A stretch of DNA of 5,628 nucleotides from Acidobacteriota bacterium (lineage in GTDB: Bacteria; Acidobacteriota; Terriglobia; Terriglobales; Acidobacteriaceae): NCBI GenBank assembly GCA_021810175.1, contig JAJZJJ010000240.1, positions 1 to 5,628 on the forward strand, in the 5' to 3' direction. The notes below the pieces were generated by a model. That model ran no database searches. It was given only the letters and a program-made list of their open reading frames with translations, and was not told the DNA's origin. Made by a program: the position numbers and the translations under genes. Below are positions 1 through 5,628 of the stretch, piece after piece. Numbering within the stretch: the first letter of the stretch is position 1; every line of letters begins with the position of its first letter.

Positions 1-286
1 CCACCATGCCCACAAACGTCGAGAGCGTCACGCCGGCCGCCGCCAGCAGCATGGGAATGGTGCACGACCCGCGAATCGTCTGCAGCGCGCCCAGCCCCGT
101 CGTAAACGCGCCCGCCGCCGCCACCAGACCGCTCTCCGGACTGCCCAGCCCGATGCCCAGCCCCAGCGACAGCGCAATCGCCGGCATGGAGTGCCACGCC
201 ACGGGCGGATTCCATTTCTTCCAGTCGAACAGCAGCGTTTCCCGCAGCAGCCTGCTTCTTTCCGGCACCGCCTCCGGCTTCGCCAT
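1..286 (-). CDS. FUSC-family inner-membrane protein, N-terminal part (runs off the left edge)
   Basis: An open minus-strand frame gives 95 complete residues from an ATG at 286-284 and is still open at the window edge. The start reads MAKPEAVPERSRLL, followed by a FDWKKWNPP segment and two hydrophobic glycine/alanine-rich stretches (about residues 37-65 and 78-95). This pattern, a short polar tail, a DWKKW-like motif, then packed membrane helices, resembles the N-termini of FUSC/YccS-like proteins. That family is loosely linked to export of aromatic acids and similar compounds; the substrate here cannot be told. The start is uncertain: no good Shine-Dalgarno precedes the ATG, and the frame stays open to a TTG at 364-362, which would add 26 residues. 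It is divergent from scoA across about 95 bp. The family call rests on the N-terminal third at most. Confidence 0.55.
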   Translation of the reverse strand, partial: MAKPEAVPERSRLLRETLLFDWKKWNPPVAWHSMPAIALSLGLGIGLGSPESGLVAAAGAFTTGLGALQTIRGSCTIPMLLAAAGVTLSTFVGMV

Positions 287-381
287 GCTGGTTAGGATGA
301 CCCGCTCGTCGAATGCGTCCTCCGCCCCTGGCGCATCCTGCCCATTTCTGGCTATCCTGCTCAACGATACGGAGGTTCGGC
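287..381. promoter_or_regulatory. Divergent intergenic region between the FUSC-like gene and scoA
   Basis: This gap separates two divergently read genes, so it should carry promoters for both. The only strong signal is the plus-strand Shine-Dalgarno GGAGG at 371-375, six bases before the scoA GTG. A TATCCT at 353-358 could be a -10 box but has no good -35 partner at normal spacing. If the FUSC-like gene starts at the TTG at 364-362, most of this gap is coding. Confidence 0.35.
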
Positions 382-1086
382 GTGAACAAGGTCTGCGAAA
401 GCGCGGCGGCGGCGGTGGCCGATATCCCCTCGGGCGCTACCCTCATGCTGGGCGGATTCGGACTCTGCGGCATTCCGGAAAACCTCATCGCCGCCCTCGT
501 CGCCGAAAACGCGCGCCGCGGACTCACCGGCCTCCACACCATCAGCAACAACATGGGCGTCGATGGCTTTGGCATGGGCCTGATGCTGGAAGCCGGCATG
601 ATCGCCTCCCACACGGGCAGCTACGTGGGCGAAAACCGCCTGCTGGAGGAAAAAGTCCTCAAGGGCGAACTGGACCTGCGCCTCACCCCGCAGGGCACGC
701 TGGCGGAACGCATCCGCGCCGGAGGGGCCGGTATTCCCGCCTTCTACACTCCGGCCGGCGTCGGCACCATCGTCGCCGAGGGCAAGGAGACCCGCGACTT
801 CGACGGCAAAACCTACCTGCTGGAACGCTGGCTGCGCGCCGACTTCGCCCTCATCAAGGCCTGGAAGGGCGACCGCCAGGGCAATCTCGTCTACCGCAAA
901 ACCGCCCGCAACTTCAATCCCATGATGGCCACCGCCGCCCGCGTTGCCATTGCCGAGGTCGATGAGCTGGTTGAGCCGGGCGAGCTGGACCCGGACCACA
1001 TCGTCACCCCCGGCGTTTACATCCAGCGCATCCTGCAGGCGTCCTGCGAAAAGCGCATCGAGCGCCGCACCGTCCGCGCCCGCTAA
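382..1086 (+). CDS. scoA: Succinyl-CoA:3-ketoacid CoA-transferase, subunit A
   Basis: This is 234 residues, the usual length for the separate A subunit of family I CoA-transferases. The enzyme moves CoA from succinyl-CoA to acetoacetate in the cytoplasm, feeding or draining ketone-body and short-chain acid metabolism. The family signature is clear: GATLMLGGFGLCGIPENL at about residues 18-35. TISNNMGVDGFGMGL, SYVGENRL, LTPQGTLAERIRAGGAGIPAFYTP, KTARNFNPMMATAA and a basic EKRIERRTV end follow, all typical of ScoA. The GTG at 382 was chosen because GGAGG sits six bases upstream and because the product then begins like relatives; a longer in-frame ATG at 313 adds an unrelated-looking tail. The catalytic glutamate of this enzyme lies in subunit B. 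No subunit B gene follows; dedA starts 80 bp downstream. AtoD- or PcaI-type paralogues are alternatives for the exact substrate. Confidence 0.9.
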   Translation: MNKVCESAAAAVADIPSGATLMLGGFGLCGIPENLIAALVAENARRGLTGLHTISNNMGVDGFGMGLMLEAGMIASHTGSYVGENRLLEEKVLKGELDLRLTPQGTLAERIRAGGAGIPAFYTPAGVGTIVAEGKETRDFDGKTYLLERWLRADFALIKAWKGDRQGNLVYRKTARNFNPMMATAARVAIAEVDELVEPGELDPDHIVTPGVYIQRILQASCEKRIERRTVRAR

Positions 1087-1089
1087 ACC

Positions 1090-1111
1090 GGCTGGAGGCG
1101 GCCTCGCAGCC
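1090..1111 (+). terminator. Possible terminator hairpin after scoA
   Basis: GGCTG-GAGG (1090-1098) pairs with CCTC-CAGCC (1102-1111, one G bulged at 1106) around a three-base loop, four bases after the scoA stop. The sequence after it has no T-run, so any termination would be weak or Rho-assisted. Confidence 0.35.
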
Positions 1112-1151
1112 CTCGCCCTAAATTCTCTCCGGCCCGGCGCGCCCGTCACGA

Positions 1152-1157
1152 TACACT
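1152..1157 (+). promoter_or_regulatory. Possible -10 box giving a leaderless dedA transcript
   Basis: TACACT lies nine bases before the dedA ATG, so transcription would begin at or within a few bases of the start codon. This agrees with the lack of a Shine-Dalgarno. No TTGACA-like -35 is seen at the right distance (the place reads CCGGCC), so support is thin. Confidence 0.25.
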
Positions 1158-1166
1158 CAAACTCGC

Positions 1167-1820
1167 ATGAGTGAACACATCGTCGCGGCCCTGGGCCATT
1201 TCATCATTGCCGTTATTTCGGCCTCCGGCTACTGGGGCGTCGGGTTGCTGATGGCCATTGAATCGGCCTGCGTCCCCCTCCCCTCCGAAATCATCATGCC
1301 CTTCGCCGGCTATCTCTGCGGACCCCATGCCGCTCACGTCGCGCGGCTCAATCTCTTCTGGGTGGCCACCGCCGGAGCCATCGGCTGCAACATCGGCTCC
1401 GCGGTCGCCTACTGGATCGGCGCCTGGGGCGGCCCTCCCTTCATTGCCCGCTGGGGCCGCTTCGTCCTGCTCAGCCATCACGACCTGCGGCGGGCGGAGC
1501 ACTTTTTCCAGCGCTTCGGCGGCATCACCGTCTTCGTCGGACGCCTGCTTCCCGTCATCCGCACCTTTATCGCCCTGCCGGCCGGAATCGCCCGCATGCC
1601 CCAGGGCCGCTTTCACCTCTACACCTTCCTCGGCTCCTGGCCGTGGTGTTTCGTGCTGGCATGGATCGGAATGCGCCTGGGGCAGGCCTGGGAGACCGAT
1701 CCCCGTTTCAAAGCGGACTTCCATCGCTTCCACCTCGGGGTCGAAATCGTCGTCCTGATCGGCATCGTCTGGTTCGTCTGGAGCCACTGGAATAACCGCA
1801 CCCGCCCCGATGAGGCATGA
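1167..1820 (+). CDS. DedA/VTT-family integral membrane protein
   Basis: This is 217 residues, normal for the family. DedA proteins are inner-membrane proteins, several of which move lipids such as undecaprenyl phosphate or phosphatidylethanolamine and need the proton-motive force. Visible marks: hydrophobic segments at about residues 12-31, 62-86, 118-141, 154-172 and 190-206; an acidic motif with E32 and then PLPSE ending at E41, followed by a PFAGYL re-entrant-like stretch; and FVGRLLPVIRTF at 123-134 with R126 and R132, matching the paired arginines essential in E. coli YqjA-type proteins. Equivalence of E32 and E41 to the E. coli acidic residues is inferred without an alignment. There is no Shine-Dalgarno before the ATG. 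The gene follows scoA by 80 bp and precedes ino1 by 127 bp. The substrate cannot be told from sequence. Confidence 0.88.
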   Translation: MSEHIVAALGHFIIAVISASGYWGVGLLMAIESACVPLPSEIIMPFAGYLCGPHAAHVARLNLFWVATAGAIGCNIGSAVAYWIGAWGGPPFIARWGRFVLLSHHDLRRAEHFFQRFGGITVFVGRLLPVIRTFIALPAGIARMPQGRFHLYTFLGSWPWCFVLAWIGMRLGQAWETDPRFKADFHRFHLGVEIVVLIGIVWFVWSHWNNRTRPDEA

Positions 1821-1870
1821 CGCCGTTCAATGCCGGATTCGTGGCGTCCACCTATGGTAATTTGCGAAAA

Positions 1871-1888
1871 TCTGCCGCAGGGGGCAGA
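1871..1888 (+). repeat. Dyad between dedA and ino1
   Basis: TCTGCC (1871-1876) and GGCAGA (1883-1888) form a perfect 6-bp stem with a six-base loop, 50 bp after the dedA stop. It is followed by CTGACAGTTTGG, not a pure T-run. It could be a weak dedA terminator or an operator upstream of the ino1 promoter; the sequence does not decide. Confidence 0.35.
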
Positions 1889-1896
1889 CTGACAGT

Positions 1897-1926
1897 TTGG
1901 TTCCAACATTTTCGGTCACCCATATC
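1897..1926 (+). promoter_or_regulatory. Candidate ino1 promoter
   Basis: TTGGTT (1897-1902) and CATATC (1921-1926) are separated by 18 bp. They would place the transcription start near 1933, about 15 bases before the ino1 ATG. Both boxes are imperfect, so this is a weak prediction. The 127-bp gap itself supports a separate promoter somewhere here. Confidence 0.25.
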
Positions 1927-1947
1927 GGGCAGTGAAAGGCAGTGAGA

Positions 1948-3270
<1,323 letters not shown>

Positions 3271-3306
3271 GGACTGGCCCTCAGGGCGAATGCGCTGCAC
3301 GCAAAA

Positions 3307-3328
3307 CGAGGCTCCTTCGGGAGCCTCG
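3307..3328. terminator. UUCG-capped terminator hairpin, best oriented for minus-strand transcripts
   Basis: CGAGGCTCC (3307-3315) pairs perfectly with GGAGCCTCG (3320-3328) around TTCG, a C(UUCG)G tetraloop of very high stability. On the plus strand no T-run follows. On the minus strand the hairpin is followed at once by TTTTGC (the complement of 3301-3306). It can therefore end minus-strand transcripts from oppC, and perhaps ino1 transcripts less efficiently. Confidence 0.65.
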
Positions 3329-3423
3329 CTGCTTCACCCATTACCTTCGTTTGCCGGCAGGCGCGATTTTGCTTGTTTTCCTCCCGCCGTCTCCAGCACC
3401 CTGAAAATGAAGCCTGATCCAGG

Positions 3424-3454
3424 AGGACTCGCAATGTGCGGGTCCTTTTTGTTT
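3424..3454 (+). terminator. Rho-independent terminator, plus strand
   Basis: AGGACTCGCA (3424-3433) pairs with TGCGGGTCCT (3437-3446) over 10 bp, with one T-G wobble, around a three-base loop. It runs straight into TTTTTGTTT (3446-3454). This is the most classical terminator in the window. It lies 154 bp after the ino1 stop with no other convincing plus-strand gene before it, so it most likely ends ino1 transcripts that pass the first hairpin. Confidence 0.7.
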
Positions 3455-3472
3455 CCGGCCGCAGATTTTTAT

Positions 3473-3492
3473 GGACGGTCCCAGGACTGTCC
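3473..3492. repeat. Inverted repeat (hairpin) in the ino1-oppC gap
   Basis: GGACGGTCC (3473-3481) and GGACTGTCC (3484-3492) are complementary over nine positions with one G-T wobble and a two-base gap, so an 8-bp stem with a four-base loop can form. It has no T-run on either side and abuts the next dyad. Confidence 0.5.
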
Positions 3493-3508
3493 CGCGGATC
3501 TTCCGCGG
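3492..3508. repeat. CCGCGG inverted repeat
   Basis: Two copies of the self-complementary hexamer CCGCGG (3492-3497 and 3503-3508) flank ATCTT, giving a six-pair all-GC stem with a five-base loop. Because the hexamer is palindromic, this is also a direct repeat. Confidence 0.5.
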
Positions 3509-3580
3509 CGCCGCTCTTTCTCAGCCAGGGGTTTTCCGGTGCTTGCGCCCGCGACCCGCCGCGCCCGTCAACTCCGGCTC

Positions 3581-3648
3581 GCGGCCGTCTCTGATCAACG
3601 CACGGTCGTGAACGCGCAGACAGCCGCCAGCTGATCACAGACGGCCGC
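3581..3648. repeat. Long inverted repeat, 17-bp arms with one mismatch
   Basis: GCGGCCGTCTCTGATCA (3581-3597) and TGATCACAGACGGCCGC (3632-3648) are reverse complements at 16 of 17 positions, separated by 34 bp. This is the strongest dyad in the window. It can form a long stem in RNA from either strand, including the oppC 3' tail. No transposase or target-site duplication was seen around it. Confidence 0.7.
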
Positions 3649-3658
3649 CAGCATCTGA
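3617..3658. repeat. Imperfect tandem duplication, 21-bp period
   Basis: CAGACAGCCGCCAGC (3617-3631) recurs as CAGACGGCCGCCAGC (3638-3652), 14 of 15 identical, exactly 21 bp apart. The last six bases of the units are more diverged. The second copy overlaps the right arm of the long inverted repeat. Confidence 0.65.
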
Positions 3659-3668
3659 TTGAATCAGA
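3654..3668. repeat. Compact operator-like palindrome
   Basis: TCTGATT-G-AATCAGA is a perfect 7-bp inverted repeat around one central base. The loop is too short for an ideal RNA hairpin, so a protein-binding site is as likely as an RNA structure. No promoter was recognised next to it. Confidence 0.45.
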
Positions 3669-3674
3669 ACACGA

Positions 3675-3706
3675 TAGCGGGGATTACCACGGTTACCCCC
3701 TCGCTA
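3675..3706. repeat. Imperfect hairpin just after the oppC stop
   Basis: TAGCG (3675-3679) pairs with CGCTA (3702-3706). Inside, GGGG/CCCC and ACC/GGT continue the stem with small mismatches and a bulge. It starts 45 bp after the oppC stop on the minus strand. No T-run follows, so it is more likely a transcript-stabilising or Rho-dependent element than an intrinsic terminator. Confidence 0.4.
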
Positions 3707-3750
3707 AAGCCTGTGTATTCAGTGGAATGGTCAAACAGACCCCACCCCCC

Positions 3751-4650
3751 TCACAAACCAACGGAAATCCGGGTCCGCGGGTCCAGATAATCCCGCAGCG
3801 CATCGCCGAGGAAGTTGAAGCAGAGCACGCACAGCGCCACCGCGATGGCCGGGAAAACCACCAGGTGCGGCGAATCGAACAGGAAGGGCCGCGCGTCGTT
3901 CAGCATCGCGCCCCAGCTCGGCGTGGGCGGCGGAACACCCAGCCCCAGGAAGCTCAGCGTGGCCGCCGCCAGAACCGCTCCGGCCATGCCCACCGCCGCC
4001 TGGACGATCAGCGGCTGCATCACGTTCGGCAGAATGTGCCGCAGCATGATGCGCAGATCGCTGGCCCCGATGGCGCGCGCCGCCTCCACGAACTCCCGTT
4101 CCCGCGCGGCCAGCACCTGCGCCCGGACCAGCCGTGCATAGCCGACCCATCCGCCGATGGAAAGCGCCAGGATCAGGTTCAGCATTCCCGGCCCCAGGAA
4201 CGCCACAAACGCGATGGCCAGCAGAATGCCCGGCAAAGCCATAAAGGCGTTCATCAGGAAGGTGTTGATCGCCACATCCAGCCAGCCGCCGTAATAGCCG
4301 GCGATGCCGCCCATGATCAGCCCCGCGCCCAGCGACAGGCCCACCACGGACACCGCAACCGTGAGCGAAAGCCGCGCGCCCCAGATGATCCGCGACAGGA
4401 TGTCCCGGCCCAGTTCGTCGGTGCCCATCCAGTGCGCCGCGCTCGGCCCCGCCAGCCGATGCATCAGATCCAGTGCCGAGGGATTATAAGGCGCGAGGAT
4501 CGGCGCAAACAGCGCCATCACCGCAAAGATCACGAGCAGAATAATCCCGACGGCGGCCAGCGGCTGGCGGCGCAGTACGCTCCCCAGGCTCGGACGGTCG
4601 GCCGAAGGGGTCGCAACAACGGGCGAAGGACTGGAAGCGATGGTGCTCAA
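3751..4650 (-). CDS. Peptide/nickel-type ABC transporter permease, OppC/DppC family
   Basis: This is 299 residues from the TTG at 4650-4648. It is an inner-membrane permease of binding-protein-dependent importers for oligopeptides, dipeptides or nickel. An OppC-type N-terminal helix (about 31-52, ending ALFAPILAPYNPS) leads to HWMGTDELGRDILSRIIWGAR (GTDELGRD at 76-83), the standard entry to the permease domain. More hydrophobic segments lie near 94-117, 129-152, 155-172, 214-239 and 263-282. The EAA loop that contacts the ATPase is intact: EFVEAARAIGAS at 186-197, then RHILPN. The frame stays open to an ATG at 4764-4762, but those 38 residues look unlike the family. The TTG gives the expected short polar tail (MSTIASSPSP), though without a clear Shine-Dalgarno. 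No OppB, ATPase or binding-protein gene flanks it. The substrate is unknown. Confidence 0.9.
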   Translation of the reverse strand: MSTIASSPSPVVATPSADRPSLGSVLRRQPLAAVGIILLVIFAVMALFAPILAPYNPSALDLMHRLAGPSAAHWMGTDELGRDILSRIIWGARLSLTVAVSVVGLSLGAGLIMGGIAGYYGGWLDVAINTFLMNAFMALPGILLAIAFVAFLGPGMLNLILALSIGGWVGYARLVRAQVLAAREREFVEAARAIGASDLRIMLRHILPNVMQPLIVQAAVGMAGAVLAAATLSFLGLGVPPPTPSWGAMLNDARPFLFDSPHLVVFPAIAVALCVLCFNFLGDALRDYLDPRTRISVGL

Positions 4651-4811
4651 ACCAATGGACCGTAAAGGGACCGAGGATGAATCGAAGCTGATTTCGATTG
4701 TGACCTCGCTTCGGCGCTGCGCAGTCGCGAAGTCGACGATCTGCCTGATCTTTATGGTACACATCGATGAAGTGAAGCCACGCTGACTTTTGGCTGGCCT
4801 CCAGGTGTGGA
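4651..4811. promoter_or_regulatory. Divergent intergenic region between oppC and the CAP-protein gene
   Basis: This 161-bp gap should hold promoters for both genes. It contains the AATCGAA/TTCGATT dyad (4680-4699), the octamer palindromes CTGCGCAG (4717-4724) and CATCGATG (4762-4769), and a TATGGT (4753-4758) that could be a plus-strand -10 box but lacks a good -35. AGGTG at 4803-4807 is a weak, closely spaced Shine-Dalgarno for the CAP-protein gene. Confidence 0.4.
4680..4699. repeat. Operator-like dyad upstream of oppC
   Basis: AATCGAA (4680-4686) and TTCGATT (4693-4699) are perfect 7-bp inverted arms with a six-base spacer, centred about 40 bp before the proposed oppC TTG. The size and spacing suit a dimeric regulator site. 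If oppC starts at the upstream ATG, the dyad is inside the coding region and this reading weakens. Confidence 0.35.
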
Positions 4812-5582
4812 ATGGCGTTCTGGACGAATCGCAATCGACCTGTGGCTGCTGCTCTTCTGGCAGTTGCCGTTGCTTTCCTGCCCCAGGCGTATGCCGCTGT
4901 GCCCACCGGCCAGGCGCAGCGAATCTTCCAGCTGACCAACCGGGATCGTCAGGCGCAGGGCCTGCCGGCTCTCAGATGGAACAGCGCCCTCGCCCAGGCG
5001 GCGGAAGCTCACCTGCGATGGATGGTCCAGGCAAAGCAGCTCTCGCATCAGTATCCAGGCGAGCCGCCGCTGCTGGAACGGGCTGCCCGGGCCGGTGCGC
5101 ACTTCCGGGCCATTGCCGAGAACATTGCGATGGGGCCAGGAGCGAAGGCGATCAATCGAGGCTGGATGCACTCGCACCCGCATCGCAGAAACATCCTCGA
5201 CCCGCGCATGGACGCTGTTGGAGTGGCGACAGCCGAAAGCGGCGGCTATCTCTACGCGGTCGAGGATTTCGCCGAGACGATCCCCGACCTGAATCCGCAG
5301 CAGGTGGAGCAGCAGGTGAAAAAGCTGCTGCGAGCCCAGGGTGTGGAGGTCTTCGAGCCGAACACGGAAGCCCGGCAGGCCTGCCGCATGACCCGAGGAA
5401 TGCCGCGGGACAGCGGCCTGCGGCTCCTGGTGCGGTTCCAGACGCCGAATATCACCCAGTTGCCCAGCGGAGTCGTGGAACAGATTCGGAAGGGCGGATT
5501 TACGAAGGCTGCCGTCGGCGCCTGTTCGCCGGAAGGCGTCCAGGGCTTCACCACCTATCGCGTAGCCATCCTGTTCTACTGA
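4812..5582 (+). CDS. Exported CAP/SCP-domain protein with an unassigned C-terminal domain
   Basis: This is 256 residues. A typical Sec signal peptide comes first: basic start (NRNR), hydrophobic core (about 11-23) and a likely cut after PQAYA (residue 28). Residues 36-155 form a CAP (cysteine-rich secretory/antigen 5/PR-1) domain of the bacterial type: LTNRDRQAQGLPALRWN, then LSH with H79, AENIA with E103, and WMHSHPHRRNIL with H124, the residues that usually line the CAP cavity, and DAVGVA. Bacterial CAP proteins act outside the cytoplasm; their biochemical roles are mostly unsettled, with lipid binding and proteolysis both proposed. Residues 157-256 are not recognised; they hold the only two cysteines, C191 and C238, which could pair in the periplasm. 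The ATG has a weak AGGTG four bases upstream. The gene is divergent from oppC and its last codons lie in a tandem repeat. Confidence 0.88.
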   Translation: MAFWTNRNRPVAAALLAVAVAFLPQAYAAVPTGQAQRIFQLTNRDRQAQGLPALRWNSALAQAAEAHLRWMVQAKQLSHQYPGEPPLLERAARAGAHFRAIAENIAMGPGAKAINRGWMHSHPHRRNILDPRMDAVGVATAESGGYLYAVEDFAETIPDLNPQQVEQQVKKLLRAQGVEVFEPNTEARQACRMTRGMPRDSGLRLLVRFQTPNITQLPSGVVEQIRKGGFTKAAVGACSPEGVQGFTTYRVAILFY

Positions 5583-5618
5583 GCCTGGTTCTACTGAGCC
5601 TGGTTCTGCCGAGTTTGG
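5574..5618 (+). repeat. 15-bp tandem repeat across the CAP-protein stop codon
   Basis: TTCTACTGAGCCTGG occurs twice without change (5574-5588, 5589-5603), followed by a diverged third unit, TTCTGCCGAGTTTGG (5604-5618, 11 of 15). The unit is a multiple of three, so the Phe-Tyr-stop end of the gene is repeated in frame. The third unit has CGA where the others have the stop TGA. Confidence 0.75.
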
Positions 5619-5628
5619 CGCCAACTGA

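Larger units (their letters stand above)
3271..3750. other. 480-bp convergent intergenic region rich in hairpins, no convincing gene
   Basis: This lies between the 3' ends of ino1 (plus) and oppC (minus). Open frames exist on both strands, but their products are arginine/serine/alanine-rich with no recognisable motif, as expected of G+C-rich noncoding DNA. The region instead holds two terminator-like hairpins near ino1 and then, from about 3473 to 3706, a run of inverted and direct repeats listed separately. A small RNA or a structured oppC 3' untranslated region is possible but not shown. Confidence 0.6.

Noticed and set aside
6..965. A 319-codon plus-strand frame over the left part of the window
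   Set aside because: It runs antisense to the FUSC-like gene and then out of frame through scoA, giving an arginine/proline/histidine-rich product.
361..1149. A 262-codon minus-strand frame opposite scoA
   Set aside because: scoA has a strong ribosome binding site and family-wide motifs; the opposite product is low-complexity.
3581..3648. Terminal inverted repeats of an insertion sequence
   Set aside because: Only 34 bp lie between the arms, with no transposase fragment and no flanking target duplication.
3617..3658. CRISPR-like repeat pair
   Set aside because: There are only two units, tandem with no spacer, and no cas genes are present.
3727..4665. A 312-codon plus-strand frame opposite oppC
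   Set aside because: The product is full of arginine, glutamine and histidine, the typical shadow of a membrane-protein gene read backwards.
4752..5624. A 290-codon minus-strand open frame opposite the CAP-protein gene
   Set aside because: The plus frame has a signal peptide and CAP motifs. The minus frame is an antisense shadow and starts within the 15-bp repeat.

Overview
The window is G+C-rich bacterial chromosome with ordinary gene spacing. No tRNA, rRNA, CRISPR array or insertion sequence was seen. The protein set and codon use suggest an acidobacterium, probably of the Terriglobia (family Acidobacteriaceae or a relative). This is inferred from the look of the proteins, not from a marker gene, so it is only moderately sure.

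Layout, left to right. (a) 1-286, minus: the N-terminal part of a FUSC-type membrane protein that runs off the left edge. (b) 382-1086, plus: subunit A of succinyl-CoA:3-ketoacid CoA-transferase (scoA), with a strong Shine-Dalgarno and no subunit B gene beside it. (c) 1167-1820, plus: a DedA/VTT-family membrane protein. (d) 1948-3270, plus: a full-length myo-inositol-1-phosphate synthase (ino1). (e) 3271-3750: about 480 bp without a convincing gene, holding two terminator-like hairpins and a dense group of inverted and direct repeats. (f) 3751-4650, minus: a peptide/nickel-type ABC permease of the OppC/DppC family, convergent with ino1 and without other transporter genes beside it. (g) 4651-4811: a divergent intergenic region with a good dyad. 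(h) 4812-5582, plus: an exported CAP/SCP-domain protein whose stop codon lies in a 15-bp tandem repeat that fills most of the right edge.

How the genes relate. scoA, dedA and ino1 share a strand with gaps of 80 and 127 bp. Each could have its own promoter, and they do not form an obvious pathway. ScoA belongs to ketone-body and acetoacetate metabolism. DedA and Ino1 both touch membrane-lipid biology (lipid-carrier or phospholipid transport, and inositol headgroup supply), but linking them is inference. Two genes, scoA and oppC, encode single components of complexes whose usual partners are missing from the window.

The region that least fits ordinary annotation is the hairpin-rich gap at 3271-3750. 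It has apparently crossed terminators for the convergent genes, a 17-bp inverted repeat with one mismatch that shares an arm with a 21-bp tandem duplication, and further dyads. No clearly new multi-gene system is visible.
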